Shown here: positions 14,807 to 21,870 of the stretch, in pieces
Numbering within the stretch: position 1 is the first letter of the stretch
How the letters are laid out: every line of letters starts with the position of its first letter
Origin: an uncultured Collinsella sp.
GTDB taxonomy: Bacteria > Actinomycetota > Coriobacteriia > Coriobacteriales > Coriobacteriaceae
Reading direction: 5' to 3'
NCBI GenBank assembly: GCA_900554645.1
Contig: USIE01000020.1
Location: 1 to 22,518, forward strand
DNA: 22,518 nt
Position numbers and translations under genes: made by a program
Notes under the pieces: model-generated
Databases searched by the model: none
Told to the model about the DNA's origin: nothing
What the model saw: the letters and a program-made list of their open reading frames with translations, nothing else

Positions 14807-15565
14807 CTACATCAGCCCGCTGAGCGCAATGTCAACGGCCTCGTTGAGGTCGTCGGTAATGTGTACCAGATCCGGATCGAGCGGGCTAATCATACCGGTG
14901 CTCATCACCGGGCCGTTGAGCCAGTCGAATAGGCCCTGCCAGTACTCGGTGCCCACCAGCACGAGCGGCATGCGCTTGACCTTGTGCGTCTGCACCAGCG
15001 TGAGAACCTCGAACATCTCGTCGAGCGTGCCAAAGCCGCCGGGAAATACGATGGCGCCCGAGCTGTACTTAACGAACATGGTTTTGCGCACAAAGAAGTA
15101 GCGGAAGTCCATGCCGAGGTTCACGTATTTATTGAGCCCCTGCTCGTGCGGCAATTCAATGCCTAGGCCAACTGACTTGCCGTTGACACTCGCCGCTCCC
15201 CTGTTGGCCGCTTCCATGATGCCAGGGCCGCCGCCGGTGATGACCGCCACGCCGCGCTGCGCAATCTTGCGACCGACCGTGCGCGCCGCCTTGTAGAGCG
15301 GATCGGTCTTGGGCGTGCGGGCGCTGCCGAAGATGGTCACTGCGGGCCCGAGCTCGGCAAGCGCGCCAAAGCCATCGACAAACTCGGCCTGGATGCGCAG
15401 CACGCGCCAGGGGTCGGCGTGCAGCCAGTCGGTCGAATCCTCGGGCGCCAGTAGGTTGGCGTAGGTATTGTCCTTAGGAATCATGGGGCCGCGCATGACC
15501 ACGGGGCCGCGGCGGTACGTCTCGTCGTAGGCAGGCTCGCCCTCGACGTTCTCATTCTTAATCAT
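14807..15565 (-). CDS. LOG-family nucleotide phosphoribohydrolase (TIGR00730 type)
   Basis: This 252-residue protein has a Rossmann-like fold that cleaves nucleoside monophosphates into base and ribose 5-phosphate; plant LOG enzymes release cytokinins this way. Signatures: ITGGGPGIMEAANRG (109-123) and PGGFGTLDE (175-183), the latter with the catalytic Arg/Glu neighbourhood. An N-terminal extension of about 60 residues precedes the domain, resembling longer bacterial LOG proteins. Annotation as lysine decarboxylase would be a historical error. The ATG at 15565 has TAGGAG 7 nt upstream; the longer frame is rejected. It follows tgt after a terminator and precedes the toxin-antitoxin pair. Confidence 0.88.
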   Translation of the reverse strand: MIKNENVEGEPAYDETYRRGPVVMRGPMIPKDNTYANLLAPEDSTDWLHADPWRVLRIQAEFVDGFGALAELGPAVTIFGSARTPKTDPLYKAARTVGRKIAQRGVAVITGGGPGIMEAANRGAASVNGKSVGLGIELPHEQGLNKYVNLGMDFRYFFVRKTMFVKYSSGAIVFPGGFGTLDEMFEVLTLVQTHKVKRMPLVLVGTEYWQGLFDWLNGPVMSTGMISPLDPDLVHITDDLNEAVDIALSGLM

Positions 15566-15581
15566 GGGTGCTCCTATCGAG

Positions 15582-15629
15582 AAAAAGAAAAGCGGGCGGG
15601 GTCGACGCCATGCGTCAAACACCCGCCCG
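15582..15629 (-). terminator. Terminator of tgt
   Basis: On the minus strand an 8-bp GC stem (15629-15622 with 15600-15593), containing an inner GACGC/GCGTC hairpin, is followed by CTTTTCTTTTT. It lies about 150 nt after the tgt stop and just before the LOG start. The gap 15630-15778 between them shows no gene. Confidence 0.75.
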
Positions 15630-15778
15630 AGCATCAACTATTCGGTATGGTACCCACGATGCATCAAGCACTTGCAAGCTATCGGTCAGCGGTCGCGCAG
15701 CCGGTGTCAGCGAATGCGACGACCGGCTGGCGCTCGACCATTGCCGTTGCCCACGCTCTGCAAGCGTGTCTGTCGCCC

Positions 15779-16918
15779 TTAGTAATCCACCGCGGCAGGG
15801 CTGTTCATCCAGTCGCTCACGAACGCGCCGTAACGGCCCTCGATAATAGCCTGGCGGGCACGCTGCATAAGGTTGAGCAGGTAGTAGATGTTGTGCATCG
15901 ACAGCAGAATGCCGCCGAGCATCTCCTTCTGCGTGACCATGTGGCGAATGAGTGCGCGGCTGTAGCCGCCCGTGCACACCGGGCAGGTGCAGGTGGGATC
16001 GATGGGGCCATCGTCGTGCGCAAAGCGGGCGTTGCGGAAGTTGAGGCGACCCTCGCTGGAGAACGCCGTACCCATGCGGCCCGTGCGCGTCGGCAGCACG
16101 CAGTCGAACATGTCGATGCCCACGCCCACACCGCGCACGAGGGTGGTGGGGTTGCCGACGCCCATCAGGTAGCGCGGCTTGTGCTTGGGCATGTACTCGC
16201 TTACGAGTGGTGCCAGGGTCTCGAACATGGTCTCGTGGTCCTCGCCCACCGAGTAGCCGCCAATGCCGTAACCGGGGAAGTCGCCGCACTCCTCCAGATG
16301 GCGCAGCGAGCGCAGGCGCAGATCTAGGTGCATGCCGCCCTGGACGATGCCAAAGAGCGCCTGGTCATCGCGAGTGTGCGCCTTGTAGCAGCGCTCTGCC
16401 CACATGCTCGACAGCTCCACGGCGCGCTCAACGTAGGCGCGCGTGGCAGGATAACCGGGGCACTGGTCGAGCTGCATGCAGATGTCGGAGCCCAGCTTCA
16501 TGGCGATTTCCATGTTGTCCTCGGGCGTCCAGAACACATGACGACCATCGTAGTCGTTGACGATAAAACGCACGCCCTCGTCAGTGAGCTTGACGGCGTC
16601 GTTGTGGCTGAACACCTGGAAGCCGCCCGAATCGGTGAGGATGGGGCCGTGCCAGTTCATAAACTTGTGCAGTCCGCCAAGCTCGGCGATGGTATCCTCG
16701 CCGGGACGCATGGACAGATGGTAGGTGTTGGCAAGCACAATCTGGGCGCCGAGCTGCTTGACGGTCTCGGTGGGAATGCCCTTCACATTTGCCTTGGTGC
16801 CCACGGGCATAAAGATCGGCGTCTCGATGTCGCCGTGCGGGGTGTGCAGTACGCCGGCGCGCGCATGCGTCGTCGGATCCTCGGCGATCAGATCGAATTT
16901 AAAAAGGCTCTGGTCCAT
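15779..16918 (-). CDS. tgt: tRNA-guanine transglycosylase
   Basis: This 379-residue enzyme swaps guanine 34 of tRNAs with GUN anticodons for preQ1 (or queuine), the entry step of queuosine on tRNA. Visible: DSGGFQVFS (D96 as general base), GIVQGG (190-195) for substrate recognition, GIDMFDCVLPTR (268-278) holding the nucleophilic Asp, and the zinc site C310-x-C312-x-x-C315 with H342. The length and motifs fit bacterial TGT. AAGGAG lies 9 nt before the ATG. QueA and QueH, which act after it, are encoded 3.7 kb away on the same strand, separated by the SDR and coiled-coil genes. Preferred substrate (preQ1 or queuine) cannot be set by eye. Confidence 0.95.
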   Translation of the reverse strand: MDQSLFKFDLIAEDPTTHARAGVLHTPHGDIETPIFMPVGTKANVKGIPTETVKQLGAQIVLANTYHLSMRPGEDTIAELGGLHKFMNWHGPILTDSGGFQVFSHNDAVKLTDEGVRFIVNDYDGRHVFWTPEDNMEIAMKLGSDICMQLDQCPGYPATRAYVERAVELSSMWAERCYKAHTRDDQALFGIVQGGMHLDLRLRSLRHLEECGDFPGYGIGGYSVGEDHETMFETLAPLVSEYMPKHKPRYLMGVGNPTTLVRGVGVGIDMFDCVLPTRTGRMGTAFSSEGRLNFRNARFAHDDGPIDPTCTCPVCTGGYSRALIRHMVTQKEMLGGILLSMHNIYYLLNLMQRARQAIIEGRYGAFVSDWMNSPAAVDY

Positions 16919-17028
16919 AAACTGGAACTCCTTGGTTGCGGTTCATACGCAACCCATTATACGGGCAACCCGCAAGGAGCACCGACTCGACAGAAACTGG
17001 CGCGAGGAGGATACGGCAAGGACACGGC
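16919..17028 (-). promoter_or_regulatory. tgt leader and probable promoter
   Basis: On the minus strand TATAAT (16961-16956) is a perfect -10 about 40 bp before the tgt ATG; the -35 is weak. GCAACCC occurs twice around it (16949-16955 and 16965-16971, plus strand), and a TTGCG/CGCAA stem is in the leader. I see no preQ1 riboswitch consensus. Confidence 0.5.
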
Positions 17029-17144
17029 AAATGAGCGTGGATTTTTGGACGCTTACCGGATGAGCGTGGATAATCTCCCACTTTTGCCCAAAGCACAGCC
17101 CAAAAACGGGAGATTATCCACTTTCATTCTGCGGGCACTCATTT
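17029..17144. repeat. Hairpin with direct repeats upstream of tgt
   Basis: Perfect 14-bp arms (17066-17079 with 17108-17121) of GTGGATAATCTCCC flank a 28-nt loop. An outer AAATGAG/CTCATTT pairing (17029-17035 with 17138-17144) can extend it. The word ATGAGCGTGGAT appears twice (17031-17042 and 17060-17071). No coding potential. It fits the same intergenic hairpin style seen elsewhere in the window. Confidence 0.55.
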
Positions 17145-17175
17145 AAGTACGTCCCCGATGAGTGGAGCTATTTAC

Positions 17176-17353
17176 CAGCCACGGCAACGCCGATATTTTG
17201 GCAACGTCAGCGAGCGGGTCGCATTTGAGACAAGGTGCCGTGAAATGAAAGGGCGCTGACCTTCTGGTCGCGCCCTTGAAATTGAACGGCAGATTGTCCA
17301 AATGCGGCCCGCGCAGCGTCGAGCCGTTACGCGGTTTGGTAAAACCGCGTAAC
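17176..17353 (-). ncRNA. Duplicated structured 3'-end element, copy 1
   Basis: This 178-nt block matches 20412-20588 with about 18 differences. Predicted stems: P1 17220-17233 with 17294-17306 (one bulged A), P2 17236-17241 with 17286-17291, P3 17249-17261 with 17266-17277 (TTCT loop, one bulge), and P4 17326-17337 with 17342-17353. P1, P2 and P3 are stacked on one another; P4 is separate and ends 2 nt from the SDR stop codon. Read on the minus strand, P3 is followed by TTTCATTT and could terminate the SDR transcript. Differences in P2 and P4 keep pairing. Family unknown to me. Confidence 0.65.
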
Positions 17354-17355
17354 CC

Positions 17356-18156
17356 CTAGGGCCGCTGGCCCATGCCACCCTCGAGGGTGACGGTCTCGCC
17401 GTTCATGTACTTAAAGTCGGGACCGCAGAGCTGAACGACCACGCGGCCGATTTCCTTCTCGACGTCGCCGTAGTGGCCCGCCGGCGGCATGTGGACATTG
17501 GCCTTGAACGCCTCGGGATAAGCATCCTGGAAGTTCTCGAGCGCAGCGGTCCAAGCAAGCGGGCAAACGATATTGACGTTGATGCCGTCCTTGCCCCACT
17601 CGTTGGCAGCGACGCGGGTCAGACCGCGGATGCCCTCCTTGGCAGCGGCGTAGCTGCACTGGCCATAGTTGCCAAACAGGCCGGCGCCCGAAGCAAAGTT
17701 GACCACGGAGCCCTTGGTCTCCTTCAGGTGCGGGTAGGCCTTCTGCATGTACAGGTAGGTGGCATACAGACCGGAGTAAATGGCGAGGTTGAACTGGTCC
17801 ATGGTGTGATCGGCGATCGTCACGCCCGAAGCGCTGGCCTGAGCATTGTTGACGACGGCGTCGATGCGGCCGAACTCCTCAATGGCCTTGTCGATGACGT
17901 TCTGGACGACGGCCTCGTTGTCCTGACCAGCCGAGACATCGGCCTGAACAGGCAGAACCTTGACGCCGTACTCGGCCTCGAGGGATTCCTTGGCAGCCTC
18001 GAGCTTGGCAACGTTGCGGCCGGTAATGACGAGGTTTGCGCCCTCCTTGGCAAAAGCGATATCGATACCGTAGCCGATGGAGCCAGCGGAGCCGTCCTTG
18101 AGCGTGGCCTTGCCGCCGCCGGTGACGATCACGGTCTTACCAGTGAAAAGTCCCAT
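17356..18156 (-). CDS. Short-chain dehydrogenase/reductase
   Basis: This 266-residue classical-type SDR is an NAD(P)-dependent oxidoreductase with a Rossmann fold. The cofactor glycine motif is expanded: TGGG (12-15) is separated from GSIGYG (25-30) by nine residues, where classical SDRs read TGxxxGxG. ADV (D73), NNA (103-105), S156, Y169 and K173 complete the catalytic set, so it looks active. TGRN after the second strand hints at NADP preference, as Arg follows the usual acidic position. The substrate is unknown; steroid or hydroxy-acid oxidation are possibilities only. AAAGGA precedes the ATG at 18156. Its stop codon adjoins the structured element at 17176-17353. Confidence 0.85.
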   Translation of the reverse strand: MGLFTGKTVIVTGGGKATLKDGSAGSIGYGIDIAFAKEGANLVITGRNVAKLEAAKESLEAEYGVKVLPVQADVSAGQDNEAVVQNVIDKAIEEFGRIDAVVNNAQASASGVTIADHTMDQFNLAIYSGLYATYLYMQKAYPHLKETKGSVVNFASGAGLFGNYGQCSYAAAKEGIRGLTRVAANEWGKDGINVNIVCPLAWTAALENFQDAYPEAFKANVHMPPAGHYGDVEKEIGRVVVQLCGPDFKYMNGETVTLEGGMGQRP

Positions 18157-18450
18157 ATAAAGTCCTTTCAAATCGCGACGGGCACGCCCGCCGACTGCGC
18201 GTATCCAACTTCACGCGCCAAAAGCTGAGATGCAACTTTAGCGTGTTCAAGCAAAAATAAAAGACCGCGGTAGGCGAACGGCACCACGTCGTTCGGCGAA
18301 GGGATTGTCAAGTACAAACTGGATAAAGCGGCCGAGTTATTGTTATCAGATCGAGCCATCGAACACGTTTTGAAACTTTGCTGCGGCGCGTGGGATGTCG
18401 GCGCGAGACTTTATCATAGGGTGACAAACAACGATGAGGAGCACATGCCT
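18157..18450. other. Divergent intergenic region, SDR and coiled-coil genes
   Basis: This gap of nearly 300 nt must carry both promoters. TTGACA on the minus strand (18311-18306) lacks a matched -10. TATCAT (18412-18417, plus) is a possible -10 for the coiled-coil gene. No RNA gene or strong hairpin is seen. Confidence 0.35.
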
Positions 18451-20214
18451 ATGACAGACGAGCTGGACCCCCAGACTCAACAGCATATTGATGATTCCGC
18501 AGACGTCATCGCAGATACTGACGCTGTGACCTGCGATGGTATTGACATCGACAACCCCATCTTGGACGAAAGCGCTACGGCGGAAACCCCTGCCGCAGAA
18601 AACACCGACGAGCAAAACGACGATGCGCCCGCTCAGGACGACGCCCCTGTACAGGACGCCGCTCCGCAAGCAGCGGGCCCCATCGAGGTCTCTTCGGAAG
18701 AAGAGCTCGATGCCGTCATGGACTCCATGATGGATGCTGTCAAAGCGATGAAAGACGCCGTGGCCGATGCCGATATTGATGCCGAAGAAGAGGAGGCCGC
18801 CGAGGCGGCCTCGACCTTTGTGCCCGGCGAGACTCCGGTTGCCGACCAGGGCAGTACCATGCCCTCGTTTCTGCAGCTCGAGCATCCCACGATTGGCGCC
18901 GATGCGGTCGATCCGCACGCAGCAGGCTTTTCTGTGGTCGAGGGCGGTACCGGCAATATCGCCGCGCCGCAGGCTGCCGATGCGGACTCTGCCGACACCG
19001 CTCGCCCGGCCGCCCCGCACTCCCCCGCCGCGAACCGCGATCTGGGGACCGCTGTCTCGAACACTGCGAACGCCGTGGGCACCTTTATCGCCCAGGGCGC
19101 CTCGGCCATGCGCGAGATGAACGCCGCGAAAAAGGCACTTGCCGATGCCCGCGCCCACCTGGTCGAACTTGAGCAGCGCATTGCCGATCAGGCCGAGGAA
19201 CTCGAGACGCGCCAGGATATCGCAGGCCGCTACGACCAGATCGTCGCCGACCAGCGCCAGGCGATCGCCACAGCGCAAAAGACCGCTGCGGCAGCCGAGA
19301 TTGACCGTGATGCCCACGCCGCCAAAGCGACAGAGCTCAAGGGTCAGTTCGAACAAATGAAGACAGAGGATGACGCGACTGAGCTCCGCCTGAAGGCCGC
19401 GCTCGACGCCGTGGAGGCCCGCGAGGCGAGCTCGCGCGAGACCGGCAACCGCCTCGTTCGACGTCTTGAGGATTCCAAGCGCATCCGCGACAAGGTGAAG
19501 GCCGAGCGAGACGCCGGCATTGCCGCCGCACAACAAACCGTCGACGCCACGCGCGCCCAGCTCGAGACGCTGCGTCATGAGTATGCCGAGCTGCAACGCA
19601 ATCCCTCGGCAAATCCCGCCAACTATACGGTGCGCACCAGCGAGCTCTCGATGCAGATCTCCGACACGGCAGATGCCCTGCGTAAAGCCGAAGAAGATGT
19701 CCCGCGCATCACCGCCGACCTTGAGCACTCGCTTGCCGCAGCCGAGCAGGCCGTCGAGCAGGCTCAAGCCCCCATTGCCGAAGCCAAACGCGCGCACCAA
19801 GCCGTGACGACCGAGGCCGATGCCGCGCGCGACGAGCTGCAGACGGCGAAGACCGCCGCCGCGACGCGCCAGCGCGAGCTGCGCGAGAAGATCGCTGCCG
19901 AGGACAAGGCACGCCGCGACCAAGAGCAGAGCATCGCCAACGCCCAAGCAGATGCCGCGCATGCGCAGTCGATTATCGAACAGGCGACCGAGGTGCACGA
20001 CCACCCAGAGATCACTGAGTCGCTTGCAGGATCCTTGGCCCGAGACAAAGCCGAACACGCCGAGACCGAGCGAGAAGTCGCCCAGCTCGAGGCCACCGAG
20101 GACGCGGTGCGCGAGCGTACCCGCGACTCACGCATCAAATTCACCGGCGCCATCGTCTGCATCATCGCCGCAATCCTGGTGATCATCCTAGTCTGGCTGT
20201 TCGCAAGCAAGTAA
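18451..20214 (+). CDS. Acidic coiled-coil protein with C-terminal membrane anchor, function unknown
   Basis: I do not recognise this 587-residue protein. Residues 1-190 are acidic and Ala/Asp/Glu/Pro-rich, probably disordered. Residues about 215-555 are almost continuous heptad-type helix rich in Ala, Glu, Arg and Gln, with a short break near PSANPANYT. Residues about 564-584 form one hydrophobic segment (FTGAIVCIIAAILVIILVW), followed by only a few residues, so it looks tail-anchored with the bulk in the cytoplasm. No catalytic motif is visible. GAGGAG at 18436-18441 lies 9 nt before this ATG and 3 nt before an ATG at 18445, so the later start is chosen. Monocistronic and convergent with queA. 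A structural, scaffold or envelope-linked role is only a guess. Confidence 0.75.
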   Translation: MTDELDPQTQQHIDDSADVIADTDAVTCDGIDIDNPILDESATAETPAAENTDEQNDDAPAQDDAPVQDAAPQAAGPIEVSSEEELDAVMDSMMDAVKAMKDAVADADIDAEEEEAAEAASTFVPGETPVADQGSTMPSFLQLEHPTIGADAVDPHAAGFSVVEGGTGNIAAPQAADADSADTARPAAPHSPAANRDLGTAVSNTANAVGTFIAQGASAMREMNAAKKALADARAHLVELEQRIADQAEELETRQDIAGRYDQIVADQRQAIATAQKTAAAAEIDRDAHAAKATELKGQFEQMKTEDDATELRLKAALDAVEAREASSRETGNRLVRRLEDSKRIRDKVKAERDAGIAAAQQTVDATRAQLETLRHEYAELQRNPSANPANYTVRTSELSMQISDTADALRKAEEDVPRITADLEHSLAAAEQAVEQAQAPIAEAKRAHQAVTTEADAARDELQTAKTAAATRQRELREKIAAEDKARRDQEQSIANAQADAAHAQSIIEQATEVHDHPEITESLAGSLARDKAEHAETEREVAQLEATEDAVRERTRDSRIKFTGAIVCIIAAILVIILVWLFASK

Positions 20215-20244
20215 ACCGGCTGCCAAAAAAAACGCTCAACGCAG

Positions 20245-20311
20245 TTGCGGTGAGATAGTTCCTGTTTAGCCTCAAAAAAGGCCAATTCAAGAACTATCTC
20301 ACCGCAACTTA
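20245..20311. repeat. 67-nt hairpin element, copy 2 (CCGCAACTTA family)
   Basis: Arms 20243-20261 and 20291-20309 are a perfect 19-bp inverted repeat. The 67 nt from 20245 align without gaps to 14005-14071: the TTGCGGTG start, CTGTTT at the loop entry and CACCGCAACTTA end are shared, while the middle of the arms differs on both sides in a complementary way. It starts about 30 nt after the coiled-coil gene stop and may act as its terminator. Confidence 0.75.
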
Positions 20312-20326
20312 TTAGATTGATGCAAG

Positions 20327-20406
20327 GTAGTCATTGGGGACGTTCTAGGCAGTCATTGGGGACGTTCTTAAACGACCAGTCGAACAAGAACGTCCCCAAT
20401 GACTAC
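20327..20406. repeat. Tandem plus inverted 18-bp GGGGAC repeats
   Basis: AGTCATTGGGGACGTTCT occurs at 20329-20346 and again at 20351-20368, 22 bp apart, and in inverted orientation at 20387-20404. Either direct copy can pair with the inverted one (20 bp with the first, 19 bp with the second), giving two alternative hairpins. No ORF is involved. Two units are too few for a CRISPR array. Confidence 0.75.
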
Positions 20407-20411
20407 ATTGA

Positions 20412-20588
20412 CAGCCAAAGAAACGCCGATGTTATGGCAGAGTCAGCGAGCGAGTCGCATTTGAGACAAGGTGACGTGAAACGAAAGGGCGCTGACCTTC
20501 TGGTCGCGCCCTTGAAGTTGAACGTCAGATTGTCCAAATGCGGCCCGCGCAGCGTCGACCGGTTACGGCGTTTGTAAAACGCCGTAAC
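20412..20588 (-). ncRNA. Duplicated structured 3'-end element, copy 2
   Basis: This 177-nt block is about 90 percent identical by eye to 17176-17353. P1 and P3 are unchanged. P2 is TGACGT with ACGTCA instead of TGCCGT with ACGGCA, and P4 (20562-20573 with 20577-20588) swaps two adjacent G-C pairs on both sides while losing one loop base. The element ends exactly next to the queA stop codon. On the minus strand it is the start of the queA 3' untranslated region. The role may be termination, mRNA stability or something new. Confidence 0.65.
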
Positions 20589-21806
20589 CTACAAGATGAG
20601 CATCGCATCGCCAAAGCTGAAGAAGCGATAGCGCTCCTCGATGGCAGCGGCGTAGGCATCCATGATCTGGTCGCGGGTGGCAAGCGCGCTCACGAGCATC
20701 ATGAGCGTGGAGCGCGGCACATGGAAGTTCGTGATCAGCGCGTCGACCACGTGATAGGTCGAGCCGGGCATGAGGTAGAGCTGCGTCGTGGCGTTCTCGC
20801 GTACCACAATGTCACCGCGGCCAAGCGTATCGGCCCCGTCCTCGCGACCCTCAAAATAGCGCGCCGTCACGGCCGGATCGGACACCGGTGCCTCAGCGTC
20901 AAAGGCGCTTTCGAGCGAGCGCACCGCGGTGGTGCCGACGGCGATCACACGATGACCCTCGGCCTTGGCCTTATGCACGGCGTCGACAACCTCCTGCGAC
21001 ACGTGATAGCGCTCGGTGTGCATGACGTGCTGCGTGGGGTCGTCCTCCTCCACCAGACGGAAGGTATCGATACCCACCTCGAGCTCGACGGCGGCAAACT
21101 TCGCACCCTTGGCCTCGATAGCAGCCATGAGCTCAGGAGTAAAATGCAGACCCGCCGTAGGAGCGGCAGCCGAATGCTCCTCCTTCATGGCGTACACGGT
21201 CTGATATTTCTCGGGATCACCCTCGTAATCGGTAATGTAGGGCGGCAGCGGCACGTGGCCGGCAGCATGGATGGCCTCGTCGAGCGTGCGCGGATCGCCG
21301 GCGGCGTTGCAACCGGCCGGCTCAAAGCGCACCAGACGGCCACCGCGGCTATCGGTGACAAAGTCGACGACCTCGGCCGTCAGCACTACGGGAGCCCCCT
21401 CGGGCGCATGGGCGCCGCCCGCACGATACTCAATCTGAGCACCGGGCTTCAGGCGCTTGCCCGGCTTGACCAGGCACTCCCAAACGTGACCCAGCGGGTC
21501 AACATCCTCGCGGCGCTTGAGCAGCAGCGTCTCGACCACGCCGCCCGAGCCCGTCTTGCGGCCAATCAGGCGAGCCGGCATCACGCGCGTCTGGTTGATG
21601 ACGAGCACGTCGCCCGGCTCGATATAGTCGATGATGTCACGGAAGATGCGGTGCTCGACGGTGCCGCCATGCTCTAGCGGCATTCCTGTCTCGGAGCCTT
21701 TGCGATCAACCACCAGCAGGCGGCAGGAGTCGCGCGGCTCGGCAGGCGCCTGGGCGATGAGCTCTTCGGGCAGGTTATAGTCAAAATCATCGGTACGCAT
21801 AGACAC
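20589..21806 (-). CDS. queA: S-adenosylmethionine:tRNA ribosyltransferase-isomerase QueA
   Basis: This 405-residue enzyme adds the epoxycyclopentanediol from SAM to preQ1 in tRNA, forming epoxyqueuosine. Family segments: FDYNLPEELIAQ at the N-terminus, VLVINQTRVMPARL, the AAPTAGLHFT segment, a VGTTAVRSLES segment, and ITNFHVPRSTLMMLVSA near the C-terminus. It is longer than the usual 340-360 residues, with extra sequence around DYEGDPEKYQ and between residues about 315 and 345. AAGGAG lies 8 nt before a GTG at 21806; an ATG two codons later (21800) is the alternative. It follows queH by 64 nt on the same strand, and its stop abuts the structured element. Confidence 0.94.
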   Translation of the reverse strand: MSMRTDDFDYNLPEELIAQAPAEPRDSCRLLVVDRKGSETGMPLEHGGTVEHRIFRDIIDYIEPGDVLVINQTRVMPARLIGRKTGSGGVVETLLLKRREDVDPLGHVWECLVKPGKRLKPGAQIEYRAGGAHAPEGAPVVLTAEVVDFVTDSRGGRLVRFEPAGCNAAGDPRTLDEAIHAAGHVPLPPYITDYEGDPEKYQTVYAMKEEHSAAAPTAGLHFTPELMAAIEAKGAKFAAVELEVGIDTFRLVEEDDPTQHVMHTERYHVSQEVVDAVHKAKAEGHRVIAVGTTAVRSLESAFDAEAPVSDPAVTARYFEGREDGADTLGRGDIVVRENATTQLYLMPGSTYHVVDALITNFHVPRSTLMMLVSALATRDQIMDAYAAAIEERYRFFSFGDAMLIL

Positions 21807-21870
21807 GTCGGATTCTCCTTATATAGCTAAAGTCCGCTCTACATCCTAGCAGGCTGACGTCCCAAGTGAA

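Noticed and set aside
14807..15565. Lysine decarboxylase
   Set aside because: The PGGxGTxxE motif defines the LOG nucleotide phosphoribohydrolase family. The decarboxylase name is a legacy error.
15630..15778. Small gene or RNA between LOG and tgt
   Set aside because: No ribosome binding site with a plausible frame and no strong fold beyond the tgt terminator was found.
16919..17028. preQ1 riboswitch before tgt
   Set aside because: The leader has a short TTGCG/CGCAA stem but no C-rich loop and A-rich tail of preQ1-I, nor a recognisable preQ1-II fold.
17356..18156. 7-beta-hydroxysteroid dehydrogenase of Collinsella
   Set aside because: The recalled sequence of that enzyme begins differently and lacks the expanded glycine motif; only the general SDR fold is shared.
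20327..20406. Possible CRISPR array
   Set aside because: Only two direct units with a 4-nt gap, plus an inverted copy. No spacers and no cas genes.
20329..20588. Insertion sequence remnant between the coiled-coil gene and queA
   Set aside because: Repeats are present, but there is no transposase fragment, no clear target duplication and no terminal repeat pair spanning the region.
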